The position numbers and the translations under genes were made by a program. The notes below the pieces were generated by a model. It saw nothing but the letters and a program-made list of their open reading frames with translations. It searched no databases and was not told where the DNA came from. This document shows, piece after piece, positions 17,214 to 25,715 of a stretch of DNA of 64,000 nt; the first letter of the stretch is position 1; the number at the start of each line of letters is the position of its first letter. This DNA is from Cronobacter muytjensii ATCC 51329 (lineage in GTDB: Bacteria > Pseudomonadota > Gammaproteobacteria > Enterobacterales > Enterobacteriaceae), in contig NZ_CP012268.1 of assembly GCF_001277195.1 (NCBI RefSeq), forward strand, positions 3,720,001 to 3,784,000, written 5' to 3'.

Positions 17214-17600
17214 ATGTCTGCCCTGCTTGCTTTCTTTTTCCCGCCGCGCACGGCCAGCATGCGCCGCCTGCCTTATCTGGGATGGCTTATCAGTTTGTTG
17301 TTCGGTCTGGGCCTGATACTTGCGATCGCGCCTGACGATGTGGCGCTTGCTCCCTTTTTAATTGCTCTCTGGCTCTATTACCGCGCCGGTGCGATGCGTG
17401 CCCGTGACGCCGGTCTGAAAGCGCGGAATTACCTGTTCTATTCACTGGCAATGTGGATTGCCGGGATAGTCATCGCTTACCTGCGCGGTTTCGAGCCAGG
17501 CCGCATAGAATACCTTTCGCTCGGCGGCAGTTTTCAGGTGGTGATGACGCTACTGCTGCTGGCCGCCCCGGCACCTGGCGTCGCCAAAAAAGCGCAATAA
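17214..17600 (+). CDS. Small inner-membrane protein of unknown function
   Basis: The ATG at 17214 has AAAGG seven bases upstream and gives 128 residues; a TTG 39 bases earlier is in frame but has no ribosome site. The protein shows a short cytoplasmic start, a membrane segment (about residues 21-40), a second (about 45-58), the motif YRAGAMRARDAG, and two further hydrophobic stretches. The RARDAG segment recalls DUF805-type membrane proteins. Its position between rarD and corA corresponds to yigG/yigF of E. coli, which are also small membrane proteins. I cannot assign it to either with certainty. Confidence 0.8.
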   Translation: MSALLAFFFPPRTASMRRLPYLGWLISLLFGLGLILAIAPDDVALAPFLIALWLYYRAGAMRARDAGLKARNYLFYSLAMWIAGIVIAYLRGFEPGRIEYLSLGGSFQVVMTLLLLAAPAPGVAKKAQ

Positions 17601-17658
17601 AATCGGGCGGTAATGTCGCTCACCCCAGCAAAATTTCAGGCGTTAAGGAGCCTTCAGG

Positions 17659-18063
17659 ATGTCCAGCATGGAAAACAATAAAAACCACTACGACTTTATG
17701 GCAGACGAGAAGCTAAGCGATAAATGGAAAACGCGCTTTGCGTTCATTGAGGAGCATGGTTATCCCGGCATTCTTTTCCCGACGCCGGAGTGGAGTGGCG
17801 CGCTGAAAAAGATGGGCTTTATGGCACGCCTTAAGGTGATGATCAATTTCTTCACTTACTTTTTCTCCTTCATTTATCTGGCTATCCTCGGCCTGTGGAA
17901 GAAAAGTATTATTTGCGTGATAGCCTTTTTCATCGTCGGTTTTATTACCGTGCTGCTGGGGATAAAAGGACTGATCTATATCGTACCGATCTATTTTGCC
18001 TTACGTACCAATACCTGGTATTACGATCTGAAAGTCAAAGGCAAGCAGGACTGGAGCTTGTAA
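17659..18063 (+). CDS. DUF2628-type inner-membrane protein
   Basis: The 134-residue product starts with a polar segment (about 1-60) containing the conserved WKTRFAFIEEHGYPGILFPTP. Two closely spaced hydrophobic helices follow (about 68-85 and 88-115), and the charged end is YYDLKVKGKQDWSL. This pattern is that of the DUF2628 inner-membrane proteins found next to corA in enterobacteria (yigF/yigG region); no function is known. AAGGAG lies eight bases before the ATG at 17659; an ATG three codons later is also possible. It follows the previous small gene by 58 bases and ends in a bidirectional terminator shared with corA. Confidence 0.82.
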   Translation: MSSMENNKNHYDFMADEKLSDKWKTRFAFIEEHGYPGILFPTPEWSGALKKMGFMARLKVMINFFTYFFSFIYLAILGLWKKSIICVIAFFIVGFITVLLGIKGLIYIVPIYFALRTNTWYYDLKVKGKQDWSL

Positions 18064-18083
18064 GGCTCCCCCCTCGCACTATG

Positions 18084-18114
18084 AAAAAAGCCTCTTCATG
18101 GAAGAGGCTTTTTT
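18084..18114. terminator. Bidirectional terminator between the DUF2628 gene and corA
   Basis: A 14-bp stem, AAAAAAGCCTCTTC with GAAGAGGCTTTTTT (18084-18097 and 18101-18114), flanks a 3-base loop and has A and T runs on either side. It serves both convergent genes. Confidence 0.93.
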
Positions 18115-18118
18115 GCTT

Positions 18119-19069
18119 TTATAACCAGTTCTTACGCTTGAAGTAGAGATATGGCGCCAGCCCCGCCAGCAGCATGGCGACAATCGCGGCAGGGTAGCCG
18201 TAGCTCCAGTGCAGCTCCGGCATAAACTCAAAGTTCATCCCGTAGCTGGAGGCCACCAGCGTCGGCGGCAGGAAAACCACGGACACCACCGAGAAGATTT
18301 TGATGATGCGGTTCTGCTCGATATTGATAAAGCCCATCGCCGCCTGCATCAGGAAGTTCACCTTCTGGAACAGCGATTCGTTGTGCGGCAACAGGGATTC
18401 GATGTCGCGCAGGATCTCGCGCGCCTGCTCCAGCTGGCCGCCCGGCAGACGCGCCTTGCGCACGAGGAAGTTCAGCGCGCGCTGGGTATCCATCAGACAC
18501 AAACGCACCTTCCAGCCGGTATCTTCCAGCTCCGCCAGCGTCGAGAGCGCCTCGTCATACTCGTCGCCCTGCTGCCCTTCCATGATAACGCGGCTCAGGT
18601 TTTCAAGATCGCTGTAGATGTTTTCGATCTCGTCCGCCAGCTGTTCAATTTTGGTTTCAAACAGGTCGAGCAGCAGTTCATAGGCGTTGCCGTCCATCAT
18701 CGACTGGCTGCGGGCGCGCATGCGGTACAGACGAAACGCGGGCAGTTCGCGCTCGCGCAGCGTAAACAGACGGCCGTTGCGGATCGTGAACGCCACGGTG
18801 GAGTTGCCGCCGTGATCTTCCGCGTCTTCATAAAAGAAAAACGAGTGAATGTGCAGCCCGTCTTCATCTTCGAAGAAACGGGCGGAGGCTTCGATATCCT
18901 CCAGTTCCGGGCGTGTCGCCAGGCTTTGGTCAAGTTCCGTTTGCACGCGCTGTCGTTCGCTCTCTTCCGGCTCCACCAGATCAATCCAGATGGAATCTTT
19001 CAGCGAAACGGCCTCGTCAACTTCGAGGCGGGACAGTTTGTTGTTTTCCAGTTGAAATGCGCTCAGCAT
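18119..19069 (-). CDS. corA: Magnesium/cobalt transporter CorA
   Basis: CorA is the main constitutive Mg2+ channel of the inner membrane, a pentamer that also passes Co2+ and Ni2+. The ATG at 19069 has GGGAG eight bases upstream and gives 316 residues, as in E. coli. The long acidic cytosolic domain (about 1-250) precedes two C-terminal membrane helices. The selectivity motif YGMN lies between them with GMN at 277-279, and the protein ends KRKNWL. A leader of about 300 bases with a short ORF and competing hairpins precedes it. Confidence 0.98.
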   Translation of the reverse strand: MLSAFQLENNKLSRLEVDEAVSLKDSIWIDLVEPEESERQRVQTELDQSLATRPELEDIEASARFFEDEDGLHIHSFFFYEDAEDHGGNSTVAFTIRNGRLFTLRERELPAFRLYRMRARSQSMMDGNAYELLLDLFETKIEQLADEIENIYSDLENLSRVIMEGQQGDEYDEALSTLAELEDTGWKVRLCLMDTQRALNFLVRKARLPGGQLEQAREILRDIESLLPHNESLFQKVNFLMQAAMGFINIEQNRIIKIFSVVSVVFLPPTLVASSYGMNFEFMPELHWSYGYPAAIVAMLLAGLAPYLYFKRKNWL

Positions 19070-19385
19070 GACCGGGACTCCCAAAAAAACAAATTCTGGA
19101 CAGTTCGGTTGGGCACACAGAAACAGATTGGGTTTCAGACCATTAAACAGCCTGACTCAGCGCGACGGGAGAGAAAACAGTCGCTGACAACCACTAAGGC
19201 CATCAGCGTAAGAGGATAGCCTTAGGAGTTGTTCCTGTTTGACAGGTTTTTGAGCCAGCATCTACTGGGTGTGTCCAAGGCGAATGTCCTCTTAGCGTAA
19301 TCGTGGGCGCATGTTACGCCACCAAAAATTAGGCGTCAACACGTACACTTAAGATAAAACACCTCAATGATTGATGGGAATTATA
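19070..19385 (-). promoter_or_regulatory. corA promoter and structured leader
   Basis: A perfect -10 TATAAT sits at 19380-19385 (minus strand), with only a weak -35, predicting a start near 19373 and a leader of about 300 nt. Within it TAAGAGGA (about 19286-19293) can pair with TCCTCTTA (about 19208-19215). CTAAGGC and GCCTTAG flank the second of these and can form a different hairpin, so the two structures exclude each other. In Salmonella the corA leader is known to couple a short ORF (corL), alternative stems and Rho-dependent termination. Equivalent control here is inferred. Confidence 0.6.
19157..19261 (-). CDS. Candidate leader peptide ORF upstream of corA (CorL-like)
   Basis: A 34-codon ORF from ATG 19261 to TGA 19157 lies entirely in the corA leader, ending 87 bases before the corA start. 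It begins MLAQKPVKQEQLLRLSSY and spans the B strand of both alternative hairpins. Its translation would therefore influence leader folding, as proposed for corL of Salmonella. No strong ribosome site is visible. I assign it by position and structure, not by remembered sequence. Confidence 0.45.
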   Translation of the reverse strand: MLAQKPVKQEQLLRLSSYADGLSGCQRLFSLPSR

Positions 19386-19494
19386 GTGCCTGCGGGCGCG
19401 TTTTGCCGGGGCGTTTTCGCGCTTCGCTTCTTCCCTGTCAGGGCGATTATCGCCGCGCCAGATGACAGAAAATCCGGCTTCGCGTGAAGAAAAG

Positions 19495-19530
19495 AAAAAG
19501 GCCGCTGACGCAACGCGCCGGCGGCCTTTT
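19495..19530 (-). terminator. Intrinsic terminator after uvrD
   Basis: GGCCGC at 19500-19505 pairs with GCGGCC at 19521-19526, and A/T runs on both sides extend the pairing. The minus-strand T-run TTTTTCTTTT follows. It lies 20 bases after the uvrD stop. Confidence 0.85.
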
Positions 19531-19549
19531 CTGCCTGAGTGTGAAAGCG

Positions 19550-21712
19550 TCAGACGTTTTCGAGGCGCGCGTAGGCGGCCACCAGCCATTTGATGCCCTG
19601 CCCGTTGAACGCCACCTGCAAACGGCTGTGTTCGCCGCTGCCTTCGAGATTCACAATCGTGCCTTCGCCGAATTTCGGGTGGCGCACGCGCTGGCCAAGC
19701 TTATAGCCAGAGTCGTTCTGCGCTATCGGCGCGCCCAGCTGCTTATGGCTGACCGGGCGGCTGACGCTCGCGCGCAGGCGTACTTCTTCCACACAACCTT
19801 CCGGCAGTTCGGCGATAAAGCGCGACGGACGGTGATACGCCTCTTTGCCGTACAGGCGACGGGTTTCTGCGTAGGTCAGCGTCAGCTTCTGCATGGCGCG
19901 AGTGACGCCCACATAGGCCAGCCGGCGCTCTTCTTCCAGACGACCGCCTTCATCAAGCGACATCTGGCTCGGGAACATGCCCTCTTCCATACCGACGATA
20001 AATACCTGCGGAAACTCCAGCCCTTTGGCGGAGTGCAGGGTCATCAGCTGCACCGCATCCTGCCAGGCGTCGGCCTGCCCTTCGCCCGCTTCCAGCGCCG
20101 CGTGGGACAAAAACGCCTGCAGCGGCATTAAATCTTCGTCTTCTTCGTTGTAGCTGAACTGGCGCGTCGCCGTCACCAGCTCCTCTAAGTTTTCGATACG
20201 CGCCTGGCCCTTCTCGCCTTTTTCCTGCTCATACATCAGCCACAGGCCGGAGTCTTTGATAACCCGGTCGGTCTGAACATGCAGCGGCATATCGATAGTG
20301 TCATGCGCCAGCGCGTCGATAAGCTCAAGGAAGCGCTGAAGCGCGCTGGCGGCGCGTCCGGCCAGCGCTTTTTCCTGCAACAACTGACGGCACGCCTGCC
20401 AGAGCGTGAGCTGGCGATCGCGCGCGGTCTGACGCACCACATCCAGCGTGCGGTCGCCGATGCCGCGCGTCGGCGTATTCACTACGCGCTCAAAAGCCGC
20501 GTCGTCGTTGCGGTTGGCGATAAGACGCAGATACGACAGCGCGTCTTTAATCTCCTGGCGTTCGAAGAATCGCATGCCGCCGTAGATGCGGTACGGCATG
20601 CTCGCCTGTAACAGCGCCTCTTCCAGCACGCGCGACTGGGCGTTGCTGCGATACAGGATCGCGCAGTCCTGCAGCGCGCCGCCATTCTCCTGCCACACTT
20701 TGATGCGGTTGACCACAAAGCGCGCTTCGTCCAGCTCGTTGAAAGCGCAGTAGAGGGAGATAGGCTCGCCGTCGCTGCCGTCGGTCCACAGCTCTTTGCC
20801 AAGACGCCCCGCGTTATTGGCGATCAGGGCGTTGGCGGCGTTTAGAATATTGTTGGTAGAGCGGTAGTTCTGCTCCAGACGAATAGTCTGCGCGCCCTGG
20901 AAATCGTTCAGGAAGCGCTGGATGTTTTCGACCTGCGCACCGCGCCAGCCATAAATGGACTGGTCATCGTCGCCAACGATCATCACCTTGCCAGTGTCGC
21001 CCGCCAGCAGGCGGATCCAGGCGTACTGAATGCCGTTGGTGTCCTGAAACTCATCCACCAGAATATTAGTGAAACGCTCGCGGTAGTGGTTGAGGATATG
21101 CGGTTTGTTAAGCCACAGCTCATGGGCGCGCAGCAGCAGCTCGGCGAAGTCCACCAGTCCGGCGCGATCGCACGCCTCCTGGTATGCCTGATACACTTTC
21201 TGCCAGGTCTGCTCTACCGGATTGCCATAGCTCTCAATATGTTGCGGGCGCAGGCCGTCATCTTTTTTGCCGTTGATGTACCACATCGCCTGACGGGGCG
21301 GCCACTGCTTCTCGTCAAGATTCATCGCCTTGATAAGACGCTTGAGCAGGCGCAGCTGATCGTCGCTGTCGAGGATCTGGAAATCCTGCGGGAGATTCGC
21401 GTCCATATGGTGCGCGCGCAGCAGACGATGGGCGAGCCCGTGGAACGTGCCGACCCACATGCCGCCCTGGCTGGTGCCCATCAACTGGCCGATACGGTGG
21501 CGCATCTCCGCCGCCGCTTTGTTGGTAAAGGTCACCGCCATAATGGAGTACGGCGAACAGTTTTCCACCATCATCAGCCAGGCGATACGATGCACCAGCA
21601 CGCGCGTCTTACCGCTGCCTGCGCCCGCCAGCACCAGCATATTGCTGCGCGGCGCGGCTACGGCTTCGCGCTGTTTATCGTTAAGGCTGTCGAGCAGGTA
21701 AGAAACGTCCAT
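19550..21712 (-). CDS. uvrD: DNA helicase II UvrD
   Basis: UvrD is the superfamily 1A 3'-5' helicase of nucleotide excision and methyl-directed mismatch repair. The ATG at 21712 gives 720 residues (MDVSYLLDSL), as in E. coli; the GTG two codons earlier is ignored. Visible are Walker A GAGSGKT (30-36), AVTFTNKAAAEM (motif Ia), VDEFQDTN (motif II), GDDDQSIYGWRGA (motif III), the 2B-domain GIGDRTLD segment, and motif VI VGVTRAMQ. The C-terminal part ends in the Tudor-like RNA polymerase-binding region. An SOS box and an attenuator-like hairpin lie upstream. Confidence 0.98.
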   Translation of the reverse strand: MDVSYLLDSLNDKQREAVAAPRSNMLVLAGAGSGKTRVLVHRIAWLMMVENCSPYSIMAVTFTNKAAAEMRHRIGQLMGTSQGGMWVGTFHGLAHRLLRAHHMDANLPQDFQILDSDDQLRLLKRLIKAMNLDEKQWPPRQAMWYINGKKDDGLRPQHIESYGNPVEQTWQKVYQAYQEACDRAGLVDFAELLLRAHELWLNKPHILNHYRERFTNILVDEFQDTNGIQYAWIRLLAGDTGKVMIVGDDDQSIYGWRGAQVENIQRFLNDFQGAQTIRLEQNYRSTNNILNAANALIANNAGRLGKELWTDGSDGEPISLYCAFNELDEARFVVNRIKVWQENGGALQDCAILYRSNAQSRVLEEALLQASMPYRIYGGMRFFERQEIKDALSYLRLIANRNDDAAFERVVNTPTRGIGDRTLDVVRQTARDRQLTLWQACRQLLQEKALAGRAASALQRFLELIDALAHDTIDMPLHVQTDRVIKDSGLWLMYEQEKGEKGQARIENLEELVTATRQFSYNEEDEDLMPLQAFLSHAALEAGEGQADAWQDAVQLMTLHSAKGLEFPQVFIVGMEEGMFPSQMSLDEGGRLEEERRLAYVGVTRAMQKLTLTYAETRRLYGKEAYHRPSRFIAELPEGCVEEVRLRASVSRPVSHKQLGAPIAQNDSGYKLGQRVRHPKFGEGTIVNLEGSGEHSRLQVAFNGQGIKWLVAAYARLENV

Positions 21713-21736
21713 TGGCACCGCCGCGTTAAAAACAGG

Positions 21737-21761
21737 AAAAACACAAAACGCCCGCAGGCGT
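21737..21761 (-). terminator. Attenuator-like terminator in the uvrD leader
   Basis: On the minus strand ACGCC (21757-21761), loop TGCG, GGCGT (21748-21752) is followed by TTTGTGTTTTT, between the SOS box and the uvrD start. A second, stronger GC hairpin (21789-21796 with 21805-21812) lies just upstream of it. An attenuator between promoter and gene has been reported for E. coli uvrD, and this arrangement agrees with it. Confidence 0.6.
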
Positions 21762-21821
21762 CTCGCAGACCAGGCTTAGGTCATGACAGGGCGGCGACGC
21801 AAAGCGCCGCCCGGCGAAAAC

Positions 21822-21837
21822 CTGGAATTATATACAG
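21822..21837 (-). promoter_or_regulatory. LexA (SOS) box upstream of uvrD
   Basis: On the minus strand the site reads CTGTATATAATTCCAG. This fits the LexA consensus CTGT-N8-ACAG with one mismatch in the last half and differs little from the known E. coli uvrD box. It lies 110 bases before the uvrD start. Confidence 0.85.
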
Positions 21838-21848
21838 AGTGGTGATGA

Positions 21849-22565
21849 TTATATCAGCGAGGTCAGGGATGCCAACCGCGAAATCTCCAGATGCGGTAAC
21901 AAGCGGCTGTCATCTATCTGCATCAGGTCGCCATCCAGCAGGTTTATCCAGCACGCCTGAACGCCCGCGCGGATAGCGCCCGCGACGTCAGTGGTCAGGT
22001 CGTCGCCCACATGCAAAAGCGCCTCAGGCGCTACGCCCAGCTTCTGCGCGGCCAGATGGTACATGTCGCCATAAGGCTTGGCGCGACCGTGCGGCCCGGC
22101 GCGCAGCACAAACTGAAACAGGCCGCCGAGGCCAAACTGTTCCGGCTCGGCGTTGCCGTTAGTGATAGCCACCAGCGGCCAATTTTTGGCAAGCTGCTGT
22201 AAGCATTCAAGATTTTCCGCCGGGACTTCAATGCGGCTGCGCCAGCGGGCGAAGTTCAGCATCGCGTCGTTCGCGCCCTCAGAGGCCTCATGCGCGGACA
22301 GCCCGGCTTCGAGCATCACCTGCTCAATCGCGCGCCGCCGCCATTCGGTGACGTCGTGATAAATTTCCGGCTCCTGCTGGCGAAGCGCAGTGCGGGCGCG
22401 GTGGAGATCGGCGGCAGTGAAGGCGTTGAGGCGCGGATGATAACGCTGCATAAACGCCAGCGTCTCCTGCTCGGTGCGGGCGATAACCGGACGGTTATCG
22501 TAAAGCGTATCGTCAAGGTCGAACGTCAGGGCGGCAATCTCGCCCAGCGGACGGTAAAAGTACAT
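21849..22565 (-). CDS. yigB: HAD-superfamily FMN/riboflavin-pathway phosphatase YigB
   Basis: YigB is a 238-residue HAD phosphatase. The E. coli protein dephosphorylates 5-amino-6-(5-phospho-D-ribitylamino)uracil in riboflavin synthesis, with FMN as another substrate. The catalytic motif FDLDDTLYDN has Asp16 as nucleophile and Asp18 as general acid. Motif II is AITNGNAE and motif IV HVGDDLTTDVAGA. Its ATG overlaps the xerC stop by one base (TAATG), indicating translational coupling. It is the last gene of the lptM-dapF-yigA-xerC-yigB cluster. Confidence 0.95.
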   Translation of the reverse strand: MYFYRPLGEIAALTFDLDDTLYDNRPVIARTEQETLAFMQRYHPRLNAFTAADLHRARTALRQQEPEIYHDVTEWRRRAIEQVMLEAGLSAHEASEGANDAMLNFARWRSRIEVPAENLECLQQLAKNWPLVAITNGNAEPEQFGLGGLFQFVLRAGPHGRAKPYGDMYHLAAQKLGVAPEALLHVGDDLTTDVAGAIRAGVQACWINLLDGDLMQIDDSRLLPHLEISRLASLTSLI

Positions 22566-23470
22566 TACGGTTTCCCCCGTCTGGCGCGTGGATGCGCCGC
22601 GTCGTATACCGAAGCCAAATGCTGGAAATCAAGATGGGTATAAATCTGGGTAGTCGAGAGATTCGCATGGCCGAGCAGCTCCTGCACGGCGCGCAGATCG
22701 CCGCTCGATTCCAGCATATGCGTCGCAAACGAGTGGCGCAGTTTGTGAGGATGCACATGGCTGTTCAGCCCCTGTCTGATTCCCCACTCCGCGAAGCGTT
22801 TCTGCACGTTGCGCGCCGAGATGCGCTTGCCCTGCTTTGATAAAAACAGCGCGTCAGTATCGGGGCCAAACAGCTCACGCAGGTTGAGCCAGTGTTCAAT
22901 CCAGGCCACCGCGCTGCGCCCTATGGGCAGACGTCGCTCTTTGCTGCCTTTCCCCATCACCCAGACTTCGCCGCTGGCAAGATCAAGATGGTTGCAGTCG
23001 ATGTTCACCAGCTCGGAAAGACGCAGCCCAGCCCCGTACATGATTTCCAGCATCGCGCGATCGCGCACGGCCAGCGGATCGTTGAGATCGATATCCAGCA
23101 GCCGGTTCACATCGTCGACATCAATATTTTTCGGCAGATGACGCGGCGTTTTCGGCGTGCTGATGCCCTTTGCCGGATTCGCTTTCAACTCGCCCTGGCT
23201 GACCTGCCAGTCAAAGAAGCTGCGTAGCGCCGAGAGACGCAAAGCGAGGCTTGATGGCCCCAGCCCCGCGCGGCGGCTGCGCACCGCGAGCGAGCGCACC
23301 ATCGCGGCATCGCACTGCGCCCAGCTTTTCAGCCCCGCCTCACCCGCAAGCGCAACGATGGCCGACAGCTGACGTTCATAATTAACCAGCGTGACCGGAC
23401 TTAGCTGGCGCTCGACTTTCAGGTAGCGCAGAAAGCGCGCGACGGACGGCTGGAGCGGCGACGCTGTCAT
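22565..23470 (-). CDS. xerC: Site-specific tyrosine recombinase XerC
   Basis: XerC acts with XerD at dif to resolve chromosome dimers, activated by FtsK. The 301 residues (E. coli 298) contain an N-terminal SAM-like core-binding domain (about 10-95) and the catalytic domain. The catalytic residues are visible: Arg in GAGLRLSELV, Lys in MGKGSKERR, His and Arg in HPHKLRHSFATH, His in LLGHANLSTTQ, and the nucleophile Tyr in TQIYTHLDF. It overlaps yigA by four bases (ATGA) and yigB by one base. Confidence 0.98.
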   Translation of the reverse strand: MTASPLQPSVARFLRYLKVERQLSPVTLVNYERQLSAIVALAGEAGLKSWAQCDAAMVRSLAVRSRRAGLGPSSLALRLSALRSFFDWQVSQGELKANPAKGISTPKTPRHLPKNIDVDDVNRLLDIDLNDPLAVRDRAMLEIMYGAGLRLSELVNIDCNHLDLASGEVWVMGKGSKERRLPIGRSAVAWIEHWLNLRELFGPDTDALFLSKQGKRISARNVQKRFAEWGIRQGLNSHVHPHKLRHSFATHMLESSGDLRAVQELLGHANLSTTQIYTHLDFQHLASVYDAAHPRARRGKP

Positions 23471-24171
23471 ACGCGTTCTATCCAGCGCGCCAGCAGATCG
23501 GGCAGCATCAGCGACAGCTCATGCAACAGCTGCGTGCCCTGCCCTGGCTGATAATGTTGCGGGTCGCGGCTGCTGAAAATCAGCACGCCGAGCTCGCCAT
23601 GTTCACCGAGCAGCGACATCGCCACCGAGCCCACAGCTTTTGCCTCCGGCAGCACCACCAGCAGTTCCGGGCCGTTCAGCGTCCCCAGATAATGCGTCTG
23701 CTGGCCGAGACGCTGAATGCGCACCGGTTCGAATGCCTGACGCGACAGCGCCAGATGCGTAAAGCCGGACGGCGCGCCGAGCCGCCAGCGCTCCGGAAAC
23801 AGGCGAATGCTCGCGCCCGCAAGGCCCATATCGCGCGCCCAGCGGTTAAGGCGCTCCAGCATCTCCTGAAGACTGTTTGCGCAGGCGAGCCGCCCCTGAA
23901 GCTTCAGCAGACGGTAAAAAAGCCCTTCGTTGGCGCTCGCCTGCTCCATCAGCAACGTCATGTTTTCTTCCAGTTCGTTGATGTGGTTGCGCGCGCGCGC
24001 CATGTGCCACTCTACCAGCGAAACCGAGCCGCGCACCGGGTGCGGTACGCGGATCTGTTCAACCATCGCGGCGTTGCGGATAAAAAAATCGGGATGGCGC
24101 AGCAGATAGTCGAGCACCGCGTCGTCATCGAGCGCCGCCAGCGTCTCCTGCTGTTCTCCAGCCTTACTCAT
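23467..24171 (-). CDS. yigA: DUF484 family protein YigA
   Basis: This 234-residue protein belongs to the DUF484 family (E. coli YigA, 235 residues), which has a GAF-like C-terminal domain. The characteristic start is seen as DDDAVLDYLLRHPDFFIRN, followed by a helical segment (about 60-95) and the GAF-like region (about 100-230). No biochemical function is established. The position between dapF and xerC, with four-base overlaps on both sides, is conserved in enterobacteria. Confidence 0.93.
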   Translation of the reverse strand: MSKAGEQQETLAALDDDAVLDYLLRHPDFFIRNAAMVEQIRVPHPVRGSVSLVEWHMARARNHINELEENMTLLMEQASANEGLFYRLLKLQGRLACANSLQEMLERLNRWARDMGLAGASIRLFPERWRLGAPSGFTHLALSRQAFEPVRIQRLGQQTHYLGTLNGPELLVVLPEAKAVGSVAMSLLGEHGELGVLIFSSRDPQHYQPGQGTQLLHELSLMLPDLLARWIERV

Positions 24172-24992
24172 AAGTGAATAAATCCATCATAAACGTGGGT
24201 GGCGGGGCCGGTCATAAAGAGCGGGTTGCCCGGCCCTTTCCAGGCGATATCCAGCCGACCGCCAGGGAGATCAACGCGCACCTGCGGCGCCAGCAGCCCC
24301 TGCTGAATGCCGACCGCCACCGCGCCGCACGCGCCGCTGCCGCAGGCCTGGGTTTCTCCGGCGCCACGCTCGAACACGCGCAGCCGGATATGTTCCGGGT
24401 TCATCACCTGCATAAAACCAATGTTGGCGCGCTCCGGGAAACGCTCGTGGCTTTCCATCAGCGGGCCCAGCGTCTCCACCGGCGCGGTGCTGACGTCATC
24501 CACCTGGATTACGCAATGGGGGTTGCCCATCGAGACCACGCCGCACAGCACGGTCTGTTCGGCGGCGCGCATGATGTATGTCTTCTCGGCTTTATTGGCG
24601 CGAAACGGCACCTGCGAGGGCTCGAATACCGGTTCGCCCATGTTTACGCGCACCAGCTCGTCTTCATTGACCGTTAAGATCATCCGGCCATTCGCCGTGC
24701 TGACGCGGATTTCACGTTTGTTGGTCAGCCCTTTCAGGCGCACAAAACGCGCGAAACAGCGCGCGCCGTTGCCACACTGCGCCACTTCGCTGCCGTCGGC
24801 GTTGAAAATACGGTAGTGAAAATCCAGGTCAGGATCGTAAGGCGGCTCGACGATCAGCAGTTGATCGAACCCCACCCCCTGGTGCCTGTCCGCCAGACGG
24901 CGGATCAGCTCAGGGGAAAAGAAGACGTTTTGCGTCACCGCGTCCACGACCATAAAGTCGTTACCCAGGCCATGCATTTTAGAGAACTGCAT
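24168..24992 (-). CDS. dapF: Diaminopimelate epimerase
   Basis: DapF converts LL- to meso-diaminopimelate without a cofactor, supplying lysine and peptidoglycan synthesis. The 274 residues match E. coli. Both active-site cysteines are present: Cys73 in AQCGNGARCF and the second in ETQACGSGACGAVAVG (Cys217 in E. coli). The protein begins MQFSKMHGLGNDFMVVD, the standard family start. It is 32 bases downstream of lptM and overlaps yigA by four bases. Confidence 0.98.
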   Translation of the reverse strand: MQFSKMHGLGNDFMVVDAVTQNVFFSPELIRRLADRHQGVGFDQLLIVEPPYDPDLDFHYRIFNADGSEVAQCGNGARCFARFVRLKGLTNKREIRVSTANGRMILTVNEDELVRVNMGEPVFEPSQVPFRANKAEKTYIMRAAEQTVLCGVVSMGNPHCVIQVDDVSTAPVETLGPLMESHERFPERANIGFMQVMNPEHIRLRVFERGAGETQACGSGACGAVAVGIQQGLLAPQVRVDLPGGRLDIAWKGPGNPLFMTGPATHVYDGFIHL

Positions 24993-25024
24993 TGTTGTAC
25001 TCCGTTTGCGCGGTTACGAGTAGA

Positions 25025-25228
25025 TTACTGCGTGCTCACCTGCGTCGGGCCATCGGTATCGCCACGGTTGTTGGTGTCCGGCATCGTTGACTGGGTTTCC
25101 GGAGCCGGCGCTTTCTGCGGCTGGGCTTTGCTGTCTGCTGGCGGGAAGTAAAGCGGGCCTTTAAGGCCACAGCCGGTGAGGCTAAACAGCGTCAGCATCA
25201 CTGCCAGAGAGCGAAAAATCGTTTTCAT
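25025..25228 (-). CDS. lptM: LPS assembly lipoprotein LptM
   Basis: LptM (YifL) is a small outer-membrane lipoprotein reported to bind LptDE and promote correct disulfide formation in LptD. The 67 residues start with a signal peptide and lipobox LTGC at residues 17-20, so Cys20 would be lipidated. The following GLKGPLYFPP is the conserved LPS-like segment, and the rest is a polar, proline-rich tail. It heads the leftward cluster with dapF and is divergent from cyaY. Confidence 0.95.
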   Translation of the reverse strand: MKTIFRSLAVMLTLFSLTGCGLKGPLYFPPADSKAQPQKAPAPETQSTMPDTNNRGDTDGPTQVSTQ

Positions 25229-25394
25229 TTATCGGTGCCTGTTGTTCATTCATCTGTTTTCTATCATCGCAGGTGAAGATGCAAAAGCAAGAGTTTGCGT
25301 AACGCGGGATGACACAAAAGCCATCCCGACCGCCGGTTTCTATTCCCCGCTATTGCTTTTATACTGCCGCCATTGCGCACAACAGGAAGCAGAT

Positions 25395-25715
25395 ATGAAC
25401 GACAGCGAATTTCACCGCCTGGCCGATGGCCTGTGGATGACCATTGAAGAGCGTCTCGACGCGTGGGACGGCGACAGCGATATCGACTGCGAAATCAACG
25501 GCGGCGTACTGACGCTGTCGTTTGAAAACGGCAGTAAAATCATTATTAACCGTCAGGAGCCGCTGCATCAGGTGTGGCTGGCGACCAAACAGGGCGGCTA
25601 CCACTTCGATTATAAAAATAACGAATGGGTCTGCGATCGCAGCGGTGAAGGATTCTGGGATCTGCTGGAAACCGCCGCCACGCAGCAGGCGGGCGAAGCG
25701 GTCAGCTTTCGTTAA
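25395..25715 (+). CDS. cyaY: Frataxin-like iron-binding protein CyaY
   Basis: CyaY is the bacterial frataxin that binds iron and modulates IscS during Fe-S cluster assembly. The ATG at 25395 follows AGGAAG and gives 106 residues, as in E. coli; the open frame extends upstream only by chance. The acidic N-terminal helix (MNDSEFHRLADGLWMTIEE... with DGDSDIDCE) and the conserved GGYHFDY and FWDLLE segments are visible. Its stop codon directly abuts the stop of the convergent cyaA. Confidence 0.97.
   Translation: MNDSEFHRLADGLWMTIEERLDAWDGDSDIDCEINGGVLTLSFENGSKIIINRQEPLHQVWLATKQGGYHFDYKNNEWVCDRSGEGFWDLLETAATQQAGEAVSFR

Noticed and set aside
19292..19312. Six-codon ORF MRPRLR in the corA leader
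   Set aside because: Too short to support as a gene. It may matter for leader control but could arise by chance.
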